Positions 35,440 to 45,721 of a stretch of 64,000 nucleotides of DNA are shown here, piece after piece. The number at the start of each line of letters is the position of its first letter. Within the stretch, counting starts at the first letter, position 1. The position numbers and the translations under genes are program-made. The stretch covers positions 47,530,953 through 47,594,952 of the forward strand of contig OX465283.1 in NCBI GenBank assembly GCA_949987705.1, written 5' to 3'. The DNA is from Thereva unica. Its lineage: Eukaryota; Arthropoda; Insecta; Diptera; Therevidae. The notes under the pieces were generated by a model that saw only the letters and a list, made by a program, of their open reading frames with translations, had not been told where the DNA came from and did no database searches.

Positions 35440-35760
35440 CCCCGCAACACAAGACTAGCCAACTCTGCTCACCCCACACGCTACAGCCCTCCTTTCGCGC
35501 ACATTACTCATTTATAAATAAAAGAACTCGATTGTGGACCTGTCTTCCGCAGTCGGTGTTTCCGAACTCATATAACATCTCAGAGTTCAAACACAAGGTT
35601 CATCGACATCTACTCACGCACCCTCCAGACCCCTTACCTATCCTTTCTCCTCTATCCTTCAAATCAAGCAATGATTATGACTTGAACGATATGACAGACT
35701 AGTAGTACAAAGGGTGACTGCGAAGCTTGACTTTACCACATAAAAAAAGATGCTGTGAAG
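35440..35760 (+). repeat. 3' end of a jockey/CR1-type LINE (recurring family)
   Basis: The plus strand codes R-T-R-L-W-T-C-L-P, V-F-P-N-S-Y-N-I-S-E-F-K-H-K-V-H-R-H-L. This is the usual C-terminal block (R-T-x-x-L-W-N-x-L-P ... F-K-x-x-V-x-R) of a LINE ORF2. A short 3' UTR with TCAAATCAAGCAATGATTATG and ACATAAAAAAAG follows. The UTR recurs at 11960-12110, 39845-39975 and 55440-55505, making this the most complete copy of the family tail in the window. Confidence 0.65.
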
Positions 35761-36228
35761 AATATAAAGCTCTGTAGTCTCCGGTGAGCGGGACATCTAG
35801 CTTGTATGAGCTGATGAGGAATTTGCTCGGAAAGGGGTGGGTCAACGAGGGATACTCAACCTCCACTTGAAGAGTGGGGTGGACCAGGACGCCCTGAGCT
35901 TAGGGATGCCAATAGGGGGACATGGGATGTTCTGATGTTTACATCTTGTAGTTACGTTAGGAAATCTCAAAAATGTAGTACATATACCATGTCAAGTATA
36001 TTGACCAAATAATATATTGGAAGAAATTCAAAAAAAATTCTTCCGAATAAACGACTAAAACGAAAACGAAGCGAAAACATAATCGAAAACAAATGTTTTA
36101 TCATACAAATCGAAAACAACTTGGAAAGCTGTTTTCGATGAAAACGACCACGAAAACAAGAAAAGTGTGGACAAGAATCCAATTCAGCGTTCAGCACCTG
36201 TTATACGCATGTCATTTTCTGTGTCGAG

Positions 36229-36690
36229 ACTTTTTTAAAATTTGAGTTTGCCAAGGAAAAAATTTAAAACGAAATAATTAATAGTAGATTGTTCTACAAG
36301 TGTAAAGAAAAGTGATAGTTTTCCAGTGAGTGTAAATATTTAATTCGCGAGCGAGCGTAGCGAGAGGGGGTAAACTCACTTTTCTTAGCGCGTTGAACAT
36401 GCTATTTTTTCGGTAATCGTATAGAAATGACGTACATTTAATATTGAAAATCAAAAATTGCAAAGAAAATATTAATACTTACATTGAAAATCAAAAATTG
36501 TAAAGAAATAATAATTGGTCAAAGTAGGCCATTTTCTGTTGACAATTAATCGCACTGTAATTAAAGTTATATCTAAAATCGTGAAGAAAAGTGTTGCTAA
36601 CTAGAAAAGTATCACTTTTCTTTACGATTTTTGATTAAACAATGTACGTCATTTCTATACGATTCCCGAAAAAGTATTTATCTAGCATTT
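36229..36690. repeat. Palindromic MITE-like segment
   Basis: CGGTAATCGTATAGAAATGACG at 36411-36432 and its continuation to 36469 match the reverse complement of 36616-36667 with few differences, giving arms of about 55 bp and a loop of about 145 bp. Outside them GTAAAGAAAAGTGATA (36302-36317) is the inverse of TATCACTTTTCTTTAC (36610-36625), a second nested inversion. AT-rich and non-coding. Confidence 0.6.
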
Positions 36691-36963
36691 TTCTAAATAA
36701 ACTGTCACTCGAAAACTAGAAAGGCGATGTGAACAGTTAATTCGTTTTCCGAAAACACTTGCATGAAAACACGTATTTTCGAGGCGATATAAACGCGGTA
36801 TATCGCTATAACTTTTGTCACTTATTCTTAAACACTTTTTTCGGGAGTGTTTCAAATAATTTTGCTGATGTTTAATTAATTGTATAATACTAAGTTTTTC
36901 TAATTCAAATAATCTCAAGTTCATTTAAACATACGTATCTGCTATTCCAACAGCCGCAGCTTT

Positions 36964-37433
36964 AAGCCTGTTCGTTTACTCCAAATGGGATCCCTCGGGA
37001 TCCCATTTGCGCCAATTTCGTGTTCGCTTACTTTCTCGGGCTCGAAAAAGAGGGGAAATTTTCGCTTCCCCTCTTGCCAATTTGTGCCAGAGGTTTTGAG
37101 TCCCGGCGATTGTGGATTGCTGTTTGTAGTGTATTTGAATTGTCAAAAGGAACTGTCAATTATCATGTTAAACCAAAACGATTACGACTTGATGAAAATA
37201 AGTTCTTTATTTGGTGCCTAGTAACAAGATTTTAAATAATTTCATGCATAAATTATTAGTTTCAATAGCTTTATGTCATTAATTTGAAGACCCAAGTGAT
37301 TTATAGGTTAGATTTGCCAAAAACAGCCCAGAAGGTGTTCGCTTACTTTCATATTTTTATCCCCACTCTTCAATTTTATTGTCAAAAATCTCGGGATCCC
37401 GAGGGATCCCATTTTAAGTAAGCGAACAGGCTT
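36964..37433 (+). mobile_element. 470-bp MITE, copy 1 (AAGCCTGTTCG...CGAACAGGCTT)
   Basis: The ends are AAGCCTGTTCGTTTACTCCAA and, inverted, AAGCCTGTTCGCTTACTTAAA. Each is followed by the self-complementary ATGGGATCCCTCGGGATCCC. The word TGTTCGCTTACTT also occurs twice inside, near 37020 and 37338, as possible transposase-binding sites. An inverted second copy of the same 470-bp length lies at 55794-56263. No coding frame of its own; the open frames shared by both copies are a by-product of similarity. The target duplication is unclear: TTAA abuts one end of each copy but not the other. Confidence 0.8.
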
Positions 37434-37439
37434 TTTATC

Positions 37440-38030
37440 AAAGCATCCTTATTTTTAAGGAATTGCAAAAAAAAATGTGTGTATACAGGTTCCACATGTT
37501 CAAGAAGCAAGGAACTCGTAGTTGAATCTTAAAACAAATATTAATAACATTAATTTAATATCTTTAAAAATATAAACGATATGCTTTTTTCTAATTTATT
37601 ATACGATATATACATCTGAATTGAAAAATAGTAACATTACATCTAAAAAAAAATATACAAGTAACATTTACACCAGGAAAAATAAAAACATTTTATAACT
37701 TACATATATAGGATAAAATAAACAGTCTACTATACAACAATAGACAAGCGGGTATCACAAAATCTTTATTTAAACAAATTACATAATCAGTCCAGACAAC
37801 CACTTTATCGTCTATCATATCTAATTGGTCTTACATTATCAGTTTTTCCTAGCTAATTTAAAAAAAAAATATTTTTTAATAATTTCATAACTACTAAGAA
37901 TTTATAAATATAGCTGCCTTTAAATAACAACAAATCTCTGCTTGCTTTTTTAAATGCAACTCATAAAAGAGACATTTATAAAAAGGCACTTAAATTACAT
38001 TTATGTAAATTTTGGATAGAATTTTTTTTA
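37440..38030. other. AT-rich downstream flank of the transporter
   Basis: Low-complexity sequence between the MITE and the 3' end of the sugar transporter. It may include distal 3' UTR if a polyadenylation site further downstream than 38038-38043 is used. Nothing else is recognised. Confidence 0.35.
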
Positions 38031-38037
38031 AAAAAAT

Positions 38038-38043
38038 TTTATT
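38038..38043 (-). terminator. Candidate polyadenylation signal AATAAA
   Basis: AATAAA on the minus strand, about 43 bases past the transporter stop codon. In such AT-rich DNA the hexamer alone is weak evidence. Confidence 0.4.
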
Positions 38044-38085
38044 TATGTACTTTAAAAGATAAGTAAATATTTTCCATGTGGATGT

Positions 38086-39468
38086 TTAAACCTTTTCACC
38101 AGCCAGCTGCATTTGTATTTGTGCGGAGCTCTTTCCCTTTGTTTCAAATACAACTATTGCGATGAATAATGATCCGACAACCATGCATCCTGCGAAGAAC
38201 CAAAATGTTACATCAGATCCCCATGACTCGACCATTATGTCAAATGATTTTGTAACGAAGAATACATTGATCCAGTTGAACATAGCCGTAAGAGAAGCAG
38301 CTGTACCCTTAACATCGGCTATGAAGAGTTCACCCATCATCAACCATGGAATTGGACCGAATCCGATTGAGAATGTAATAATAAACATAATAACACATAA
38401 GAGGGGCAACCATCCAATACTGGTAACATCATGTCCATTATCCTTCATGTTGAAATAAGCTCCTAGAATGGCCAAGCAAATAGCCATGACGCTGCTGCTG
38501 AACAGAAGAAGTATCTTTCGGCCTGCTCGCTCGATCAGCAAGGACGATACGAATGTCATTATGACCATTACAAGACCAACAAGGATACTGCATATGGATG
38601 CATCAAGAGTGCTGCCGGCCGACTTAAAGATGGGTACAGTGTAGAAGATGACAGCATTGATTCCGGAAAATTGCTGGAAGAACATAAGACTCAAGGAAAT
38701 GAAAAGGCCTTTCAAGTTTGATTTCACGGTGAACAAGTCCAAAAATGACGCCTCTCCACTCATTTGGTCCAAATCGGCCTGAATCAGTTGAATTGCAGAA
38801 CGTGAATCGCAATATCTACCCCAAAGCCACTTCAGAGATAAGGCAGCATCGCCACGACGACCCTGAAAAATACGTTTTGAATTATTTGTAGGAAACAAAA
38901 AATCTTATCAAAGTGCTTGAAAAACTTTCCAAATGTTACATAAACACAATTCCTTGGCATTGAATTAGTATTTACTCACCTTTTTCAATAAATGTGTAGG
39001 CGTTTCAGGCAAGAAGAACAGTCCGACTAGTAGCCCGATTGGAATAAGCAAACAGATCATGCTCAATGATCTCCAGCTTACAAGTGCACCAACGAAATAT
39101 GTAAACAAAACTCCTACTGTAAGAAATAGTTGGAAGAAGGTTCCCAGTGAGCCTCTAATACTTGTTTCAGCGATTTCGGAGATGTACATAGGTGCAACTA
39201 CACAGTAGCTTCCAGCAGCCAAACCTAAAAAAATATAGTTTGAGTTTTTATTTCTTACAGAGAAGAGTTTTATGTTTCTTACCAGTTAGGAACCGTCCAA
39301 AGTACAACCATCCGACAGAATTAGCAAACACAATACTGAGCCAACTTATTATGAACGGAATGTCCATGAGAATAGCGGTGTACTTTCGGCCTATTTGATC
39401 AGCTAGGTAGCCGGATGGTATAGCTCCTAAGAAGGCTCCAATGGCTAGTAACGAGCTGACCCAAGACA
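38086..39468 (-). CDS. SLC2-type sugar transporter (facilitated trehalose/glucose transporter-like), 5' exon(s) missing
   Basis: Three coding exons, read right to left: 39468-39283, 39224-38980 and 38862-38086, joined by introns with AG/GT borders. The phases fit exactly: 186 nt with split codons at both ends, 245 nt ending on a codon boundary, and 777 nt including TAA. About 401 residues are visible, against 450-500 for the family. Motifs seen: G-Y-L-A-D-Q-I-G-R-K after the second helix; P-M-Y-I-S-E-I-A; P-E-T-P-T-H-L-L; Q-Q-F-S-G-I-N-A-V-I-F-Y-T in the seventh helix; E-R-A-G-R-K; G-F-G-P-I-P-W-L-M-M-G-E-L-F; and a final F-E-T-K-G-K in place of P-E-T-K-G. These are diagnostic of major facilitator sugar transporters in the plasma membrane. 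Exon 1, coding the N-terminus and first helix, is not seen before the phase-1 acceptor at 39470. It may lie far upstream behind a transposon-filled intron or outside the window. The substrate cannot be read from sequence. The frame is undamaged, so I infer a working host gene. Confidence 0.9.
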
Positions 39469-39469
39469 C

Positions 39470-39840
39470 TAAAAAATAAATAAAATAATTTAAATTTCAT
39501 ACAGGGTAAAAAGAAAGTTTCTTTGGTTTATATGTATAAAAATATATATGTAGTTTAAATAAATCTAAAAAATATCCTATAATTTAAAATTTTTATTGAT
39601 ATGTATTTCGTTTCGAAATGTAAAAAAGCGTGGGAGTCTTTACCTATATTCTTATTTTATTAACATTGGAACTTTCCTTTAGCAACCCACGATTTTTTAC
39701 CATTCGAAAAGTAGGTTGTTCCCACCCGAGCAAAAATAAAAATGGCTTTACAACGAACGAACACCGGCCGCTTGGCTTTTTAAGGGGCCTATGATGGCCG
39801 TAGTTTTTTAACCATGCTTCAATGGGAGCAAACACCCTTA
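39470..39840. other. Upstream flank/intron of the transporter with a short shared repeat
   Basis: 39629-39676 (GCGTGGGAGTCTTTACCTAT and onward, through TTCTTATTTTATTAACATTG) is almost the same as 21492-21540. This shows a short dispersed repeat near the transporter. The rest is unassigned. Confidence 0.4.
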
Positions 39841-39844
39841 ACTT

Positions 39845-39980
39845 TTCCTATTGTTTTTCTATTTTCAGGTCAAGCTTCTATTAGTAAGCTCATTGCACCA
39901 TGATTTGAAAGACATGACGGTCTAATGGTACAAAGGATGATTCCTGAGCTTGATCATGCCACATAAAAAAACACGGCCTT
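39845..39980 (+). repeat. 3' tail of the recurring LINE family
   Basis: Carries TCAGGTCAAGCTTCTA, ATTGCACCATGATTTGAAAG, ACATGACGGTCTAATGGTAC and a final CACATAAAAAAA. It is parallel to 11960-12110 and 35650-35755. Only UTR; no coding left. Confidence 0.6.
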
Positions 39981-40129
39981 ACAAACCTCGAAACTTGGCC
40001 AAAGGATTTAAATGACAAAAAACTGAGCTATACACACGGGCATACGACGGTAAATTTGAGCCAAGCAAGAATCTACATACATCACACGTATTGTTGAATG
40101 TCCCTGATGGCCAAAAGTAGGACTTTTAA

Positions 40130-40690
40130 ACTGTAGCCAGAACAGCTGGATAGAGGAGGAACTTGCATCTCTTGAGGAATTTGAGGCTTTAATACGTTTG
40201 TTTGGCGATTTGAAATCTATGATTATTCCATCTCAGATGATTGGATAAAGTCACGCCACATCTTGTTAAGAGATGAGTCAACTCTTGGATCCCCCTTGCC
40301 CACTAAAATAAGGGAAAGTCTGTGCAGGCTTTGGCAGAGATAAGACACCAATTTGTTTTCAATGCATCGGATTCTTGCGGCCCCAATCAAGAAAGAGAAT
40401 GATGTCCCTGTTAAGATCATTAGACATGAGTTCACAATCTAAGAGACTGGGTGTGGCAATTGCTTGTCTTATGATGCCGAAGTCGTAGAAATAACGTAGG
40501 GTACCGTCAGCGGCGAAACTGTGAAGTGGTTCGAAGAGGATTGAGAGCAAATCGTTTTTGCATATTAGAAAGAGAGCAGGTAAGAGAATCGACTCTTGGG
40601 GAACACCGGCCGAGATTGAGGGGGAAGGGGGTAGATTTGACGCAAACCAATAATACTAACTAAATTGAACGGCCAGAAAGAAAGCTTCTT
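40130..40690 (-). pseudogene. jockey/CR1-type RT fragment
   Basis: On the minus strand the motif B region reads G-V-P-Q-E-S-I-L-L-P-A-L-F-L-I, in frames joined by one shift. It is followed by I-L-F-E-P-L-H-S-F-A-A-D-G-T-L, which is motif C with the usual F-A-D-D changed to F-A-A-D. Then come L-N-R-D-I-I-L-F-L-D-W-G and a remnant of the I-A-K-x-A-x-K-C-L-x-F-L-K-R-C block. These are consecutive blocks of one LINE RT. The damaged catalytic Asp and stops mark a dead copy. Confidence 0.65.
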
Positions 40691-40789
40691 TGAACTGAGT
40701 CGATATCAACCTTGCAGAAGCTAGTGAAACCTTTGCCCAAATTTATGATCTACAAAACATTAAAACAACAACAACGGCAACAATTGTGA

Positions 40790-41010
40790 TTCGCCGAAAT
40801 GAGAAAAGCTTTAAAACGTTTGATTGCTCTACCGTGCACAACGTATACTGTGGAACGATCCTTTACTAGCCTAAGAAGAATAAAAATGTGGCTAAGAAGA
40901 GCTATAGCCTCAATGGTCTAGCAATGATGAATGTTCACATAAAGTTTATTTTTGACAACCCAAGCCATTTTAATAATAAAATGATCAAGAAATTCGCAAA
41001 ACATTCGTAA
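40790..41010 (+). pseudogene. hAT transposase C-terminal (dimerisation) fragment
   Basis: The plus strand reads A-L-K-R-L-I-A-L-P-C-T-T-Y-T-V-E-R-S-F-T-S-L-R-R-I-K-style sequence across 40805-40885, matching the L-P-V-T-T-x-x-x-E-R-S-F-S-x-L-R-R-I-K block. After a shift follow N-G-L-A-M-M-N-V-H and the end of the protein. No inverted ends found. Confidence 0.7.
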
Positions 41011-41431
41011 AGAATTTGTTTTAACTAAATATTTTTTACACTTCTTCACAAATTTAAATTATTGTGCATTCAAGCTTCTACAGACCAATACAGATTGTCT
41101 TGCTTCCTTGACTTATACATAGATAGAAAAGAGAACGCTGAGGGTTAGCACTATTAATCTTTTCCTATTCTCTTTCGCTTGTCCATGGACTTGTTCTCAT
41201 ACATACATTGTACATTATACAACAAATTGCTTCAAGATTGGCGATTTCTCGGTGGTCTCTAGTCCTTCACAAACACAAATGAATAATTTTCACTCTATAT
41301 CTTTTACTCAAAACTTGGAACCTTAGTTTAGCACGAACTCTTAAAAATCGTCTTAGTATTACAACTTAAAGCCTCACCCAGCACAAAACAACATGCAGCC
41401 ATAAGAAAAAATAGCTGCACAGACTCCCATC

Positions 41432-42030
41432 CAGCGTTGCCAGACGTCCCGATTTTTGCGGGACGTCCCGATTTTAGAGATAAAAATCAATGTCCCTCGC
41501 GGGACGTTAAAAATCCCGATTTTTTAGTAAATTCATCTAAATACTTGTGACGCTACCAACACGGACACTCCCACCTCACATATCTCTGTGGCTGTCACTA
41601 TTTGGTTACTTCGAAAATGCTGTGATTCTTCTAAATATGACAGAAGAAATATCAACGGATCAATTATATGAAGAATTTAACTTGATGAAACCATCTGTGG
41701 AAGTCCTTATGAAAAATACAAATAAATTCGCAGCTAATAAATGAAAACAATTATTATTTCAGTTATTTCCAGAGAAGGACGTAAAAATGCTTTCAAATTA
41801 ATTTCATATATTTTGAGTATACCAACATCCAACTGCTTTGTAGAGAGGGTATTTTCTCAAATGAATCTTAAGTGGTCTGACGTAAGAAACAGGTGTTCTG
41901 TTCAACTTATAAAATCGGAATTGCTCGTGCAATTTAATTTTGACATGTCTTGTAAGGAATTTTACAATCATATAAAAGAAGAGAAGGATATTCTTACTCA
42001 GTTAAAATTATCTGATAAATATAAGTAAAA
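41432..42030 (+). pseudogene. hAT element remnant: left TIR and transposase C-terminus
   Basis: CAGCGTTGCCAGACGTCCCG at 41432 is a hAT-like terminus, followed by repeated GACGTCCCGATTTT and the palindrome GCGGGACGTCCCG. From 41547 two adjacent frames (41547-41744 and 41741-42028) code the transposase end. The second contains I-L-S-I-P-T-S-N-C-F-V-E-R-V-F-S-Q-M-N, then W-x-D-V-R-N-R-C-S-V-Q-L-I-K-S-E-L and C-K-E-F-Y. This is the hAT dimerisation domain (L-S-I-P-x-S-N-A-x-x-E-R-x-F-S). The frames are offset by one shift, and most of the transposase between TIR and C-terminus is absent, so this is an internally deleted copy. The right TIR was not found. Confidence 0.7.
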
Positions 42031-42539
42031 ATCGGCAAGACCAACCCATCTTATACAAAATCTCAGAAAAAGTTGTAAAAGCTGCCCCTTCAGGAGCTTG
42101 CACATAAGGTTCTATCGCATGCGCCAAAAATATTTTCCTTTTTCGCTTAAGCTAATGACAGATACACGCGCAATTGCAACAAGTTAGAGAATAGAAGTAA
42201 AATTTCTTTTTTGTTTATTTTTGGATAGGGAAATTAATAGCAAAGCTAACTCAAAAATTGCAGCGAAACGTTTATCGCTCATCACCCTCCGCTCAACGCT
42301 CACCGCTGTTCAATGTGCACGGGGCCTATTAACTATATTCTGAGGGTAAGAAAAACTTTGTACAAAACAAAACACGAGCAGTATACAAGGAAGTAAGCTC
42401 TTTCAAAAAAGGTATTAAACCCTGCTTCGATGTATGTAGAACAGTGCCTTCTATAGTCAGCGAAGACGTAAACAAAACGAGGAACGATTTTTTTAGGGAG
42501 CTGTAGAATGCAAATAATAGTACCAGAACTCCGCCTGCA

Positions 42540-42710
42540 ACATAATGATGACACCAGAGAAACAAACATGCTAACATTGGAAGAAGTAAAAAGTGCCATA
42601 CGATCCTTAAAAACCAAAAATCCCAAGGAATTGATAACATCACAGCGCAGATTTGATCAAGGAAGGAATTGAATCGCTTTCAGCAGCTATACATGAATTA
42701 CTAATAGGCA
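42540..42710 (+). pseudogene. RTE-like RT N-terminal scrap
   Basis: The plus strand reads M-L-T-L-E-E-V-K-S-A-I-R-S-L-K-T-K-N-P-K, then I-D-N-I-T-A and L-I-K-E-G-I-E-S-L. This is the E-E-V-x-x-A-I-x-x-L-K-x-x-K-A-P-G-x-D-x-I block that opens RT domains of RTE elements. One frame change; both ends abut unrelated sequence. Confidence 0.6.
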
Positions 42711-42941
42711 TGCCGCAAAAGTATGCACGTTCCCGCCACGAAAACCTAAAAATTTGTTCCCTAGAGGCATGCAGTCTCCCGCAACAGCCATGCACGCTCT
42801 CGCCACAGGCACGAACATATAAAAACTCTACAGGCATAAACATTTATAAATGCATCTGCATTCATGTCCTGTTGACGTATGAGACCTAGAATTTAACATT
42901 ATAGTGATTCCTTAAATGCACGGCCACAATTCACTCGTTTA

Positions 42942-43100
42942 AGGCCCCCATACACGGTCAAATTGGACGTACAACCAGATTTTCACCAAACCCATAAGCC
43001 CAACGTATTTTGATCGGCCGACCGGCCCACAATCGATAGTTTTGGTTGTACATCCGCCCTTCGATGTATGTACATCCAATTTGACCGTGTATGGGGGCCT
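42942..43100. mobile_element. 159-bp PIF/Harbinger-type MITE, copy A1
   Basis: The TIRs AGGCCCCCATACACGGTCAA and the inverse TTGACCGTGTATGGGGGCCT are flanked by TTA at 42939-42941 and 43101-43103. A 3-bp TWA duplication is the mark of PIF/Harbinger-type elements. The interior contains GATCGGCCGACCGGCC. Non-coding. Confidence 0.8.
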
Positions 43101-43108
43101 TTACATAA

Positions 43109-43935
43109 AGGCCCCCATACACGGTCAAATTGGATGTACATCCAGATTTTCATCAAACCCATAAGCACAACGAGTTTTGATCGGCCGACCGGCCCACAAT
43201 CGAGAGTTTTGGTTGTACATCCTCCCTTCGATGTAGCTAGGGTGGTCGTTAAAAAAAATGCGAAGTTCGAATTTTTTTGCTCTCACCCCAAAATCTTGTT
43301 CAAAATGCTAAAAAAATAAACTTCTCAAAGTTTGGAGCCTCAAACATGGAAATAAGCCGTGACGGTAGAATTTTTTTGATTTTAATAAATAATTAAAAAA
43401 CCAAAAATATCAAAATTCATCAAACAGCATATTTTTAGCTTTTTTTCGTGAAATAACTTATTTTGGGGTTTTTGAGGTCGCTGAATATGAATTTGATGTC
43501 AAAATAGTGATTTGCAGACGTTTTTTTCATTTACAATAATTTCAAACTGCAGGATGTTCAAATTGTGGTTTTAGGGCAAGTTTTCAATCTCCAAAACGAC
43601 GTTTCTATGTATTCATGGAAATGATTTGCGGTATTGGGAATGATATTGCGGTGCGAAATTTGGCAAACGTCGATAACTAAGCGTTGATTTTGACATCAAA
43701 TTCATATTCAGCCACCTCAAGAATTTTTATATTTTTGGTATTTTAATTATTTATTAAAATCAAAAAAATTCTACCGGCACGGCTTATTTCCACGTTTGAG
43801 GCTCCAAACTGTGAGAAGTTTATTTTTTTAGCATTTTGAACAAGATTTTGGGGTGAGAGCAAAACAATTCGAACTTCGCATTTTTAACGACCATGCTAAT
43901 GTACATACATCCAATTTGACCGTGTATGGGGACCT
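43109..43935. mobile_element. Second copy A2 of the same MITE, split by a foldback element
   Basis: Same ends and interior as A1, flanked by TAA at 43106-43108 and 43936-43938. It is interrupted at 43236-43898. Removing the insertion and one 5-bp duplication leaves exactly 159 bp, the length of A1. It lies only 8 bp from A1, so two TWA insertions occurred side by side. Confidence 0.8.
43236..43898. mobile_element. 663-bp foldback MITE inside copy A2
   Basis: Arms starting TAGGGTGGTCGTTAAA (left) and TAGCATGGTCGTTAAA (right, inverted) match for roughly 200 bp or more, through CACCCCAAAATCTTGTTCAA and GGAGCCTCAAACATGGAAAT. The left arm has an extra stretch of about 60 bp. Flanked by ATGTA at 43231-43235 and 43899-43903. 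The 5-bp duplication is supported by the length arithmetic of copy A2. Non-coding; superfamily unknown. Confidence 0.75.
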
Positions 43936-43974
43936 TAAGTCTTTAGATTCTAAAAAGCATTATCTGCCCAATGT

Positions 43975-44057
43975 GCGGAAGTTCTGCAACATTCTTAAAA
44001 AATATTCCTTCTAAAGTTTAGAAGGAATATTTTTTAAGAATGTTGCTGAACTTCCGC
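43975..44057. repeat. Near-perfect 83-bp palindrome (41-bp arms)
   Basis: GCGGAAGTTCTGCAACATTC and onward is mirrored around a single base at 44016, with one mismatch (TCTGC against TCAGC). It could be the remains of a terminal-repeat MITE with no interior, or a fold-back duplication. A loop of one base argues against a microRNA precursor. Confidence 0.7.
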
Positions 44058-44059
44058 AA

Positions 44060-45715
44060 CAAACCGTGCCGCAATGTATCATATCTAAAATATAAATTGA
44101 AGTGTGATGCAAACAAAACCGTAAGGAATTTTAGATTTGTATTCAATTAATTCTCTTAAGCATCGAAAGGCGATTGAAATGATAAAGCAAGTCTTCAAAT
44201 ACCTCTTGATTTTTTAAAAATTCCTTTTACCACTCGTATGATCGCCTTTTATACGAAGAATTTCATAGCCATTCTTCATTTAATCAAAAAAAAAACTAAA
44301 ATCTGTAAACGTGGCCAAAAGTTTACGCGACAATTACATGTGTTGATACCAACTTACAGCCAAGCCAACAAGTTCAGGAAGTCAACAAATTAGCATACCG
44401 CAGCATAGAACAATAGACGCACCAGACGGCAATTTTGAATCCGATGCTTTTGGCTGTTAAACCAGAAGTCAAAATCAGCAGCAAGTGACTTGTGTAGAAT
44501 TAAAGAGACATCCTTAATATGCATACATACTCGTTTATATGAACAAGCTTTAAAGCAGAAGTTAATTTAATTCCCATAATTTTCAATAAATTGGGCGTGT
44601 TACAGCGCATACTTGAAGTAATAAGAAGTGCAATAGCCTGATCATTCTTAGATCATGATTTTATTAAATTTCACCCTAACCAACTATCAGTCGATACTTA
44701 TGATAAGTTTTCTTTAATTGTGTAGAAATGACATTTTTCAATCCTATCTAAAAATTCACGGTGAAAAGTAAATTGATTGACAATCTTCGTTATTCAATCG
44801 GCGCCAGCTACTTAAAATCAAATAAAACAATTTCCTCGTTGTTTACTCTGGTGAGATGGCAGACGGCTATGTCGGCGAATGTCGAAGATAACTTGGCACG
44901 AGGAGCCAATACGAATTCCCGTTTAATGTGAGCTCAACATTTTTTTCCAACTTGCCCCTTAAGCTCGAGGAATGACGCTAGTAAGGGCCATATGGTTCAA
45001 ACTATTGGTAAACTAATCATCCTATATTTTAAAGAAAATGCCAATCTGGTTAGTCATAAACAACGATATTATTCTATTTTTTGAGATTTGCTATTACGGA
45101 AATAAACCACGAGATAAATAAATATTATAGAATAAATATATCAATGGAAACATAATTTTTTAAATACTACTACTTTAAATCCTTGAGTTCAAGGTGAGGC
45201 CAGATCAACATAAACAAACATCTAAATTTTACTACCGAAATAAATTTTTGTATGCTGACTAAAAACCGGAAAATACCAGATTTTTTTAAAGATAGAAAAT
45301 AAAACTTCCGCGAAATTTTAATTGCGTGCAATAAAAATCTTAAATCACTTAAATTCCAATAAATGTACGGAAAAAATCGGAGCACCATTACCGTGATTAG
45401 TTAGCACTTGATATTGTTTGCCAACGTTTGTTTATTGAGTTCTCGATATCTTCTGTTTGCTAGTTTCAATGTCAATAGCACGTCCCCCACTATTTGCTTT
45501 GCGTCAGATTTTGCTATCATTTACTAAATCGTTAGGAATTAGTTTCTCAAAAACTTTGATTAGGAATCAGTGCAAAGACCGGAAGCCTTAAGTTTTATTG
45601 AACAGTAGAATTTTACTTGAAGCTGTGGAGTTTTTGATTAGGCATGTTTGAAAATCTCAATTTTATTTATTTTTGTATGGGAATTTTTATGTTCGCAAGG
45701 AGCTTGTAATTTGGA
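44060..45715. other. Unassigned AT-rich stretch
   Basis: No frame or repeat end that I can support. Confidence 0.35.
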
Positions 45716-45721
45716 GGTAGA

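Noticed and set aside
37020..37235. Frame of about 71-78 codons conserved in both 470-bp MITE copies
   Set aside because: Conservation follows from the recent common origin of the copies. Overlapping frames are equally conserved and no protein signature is seen.
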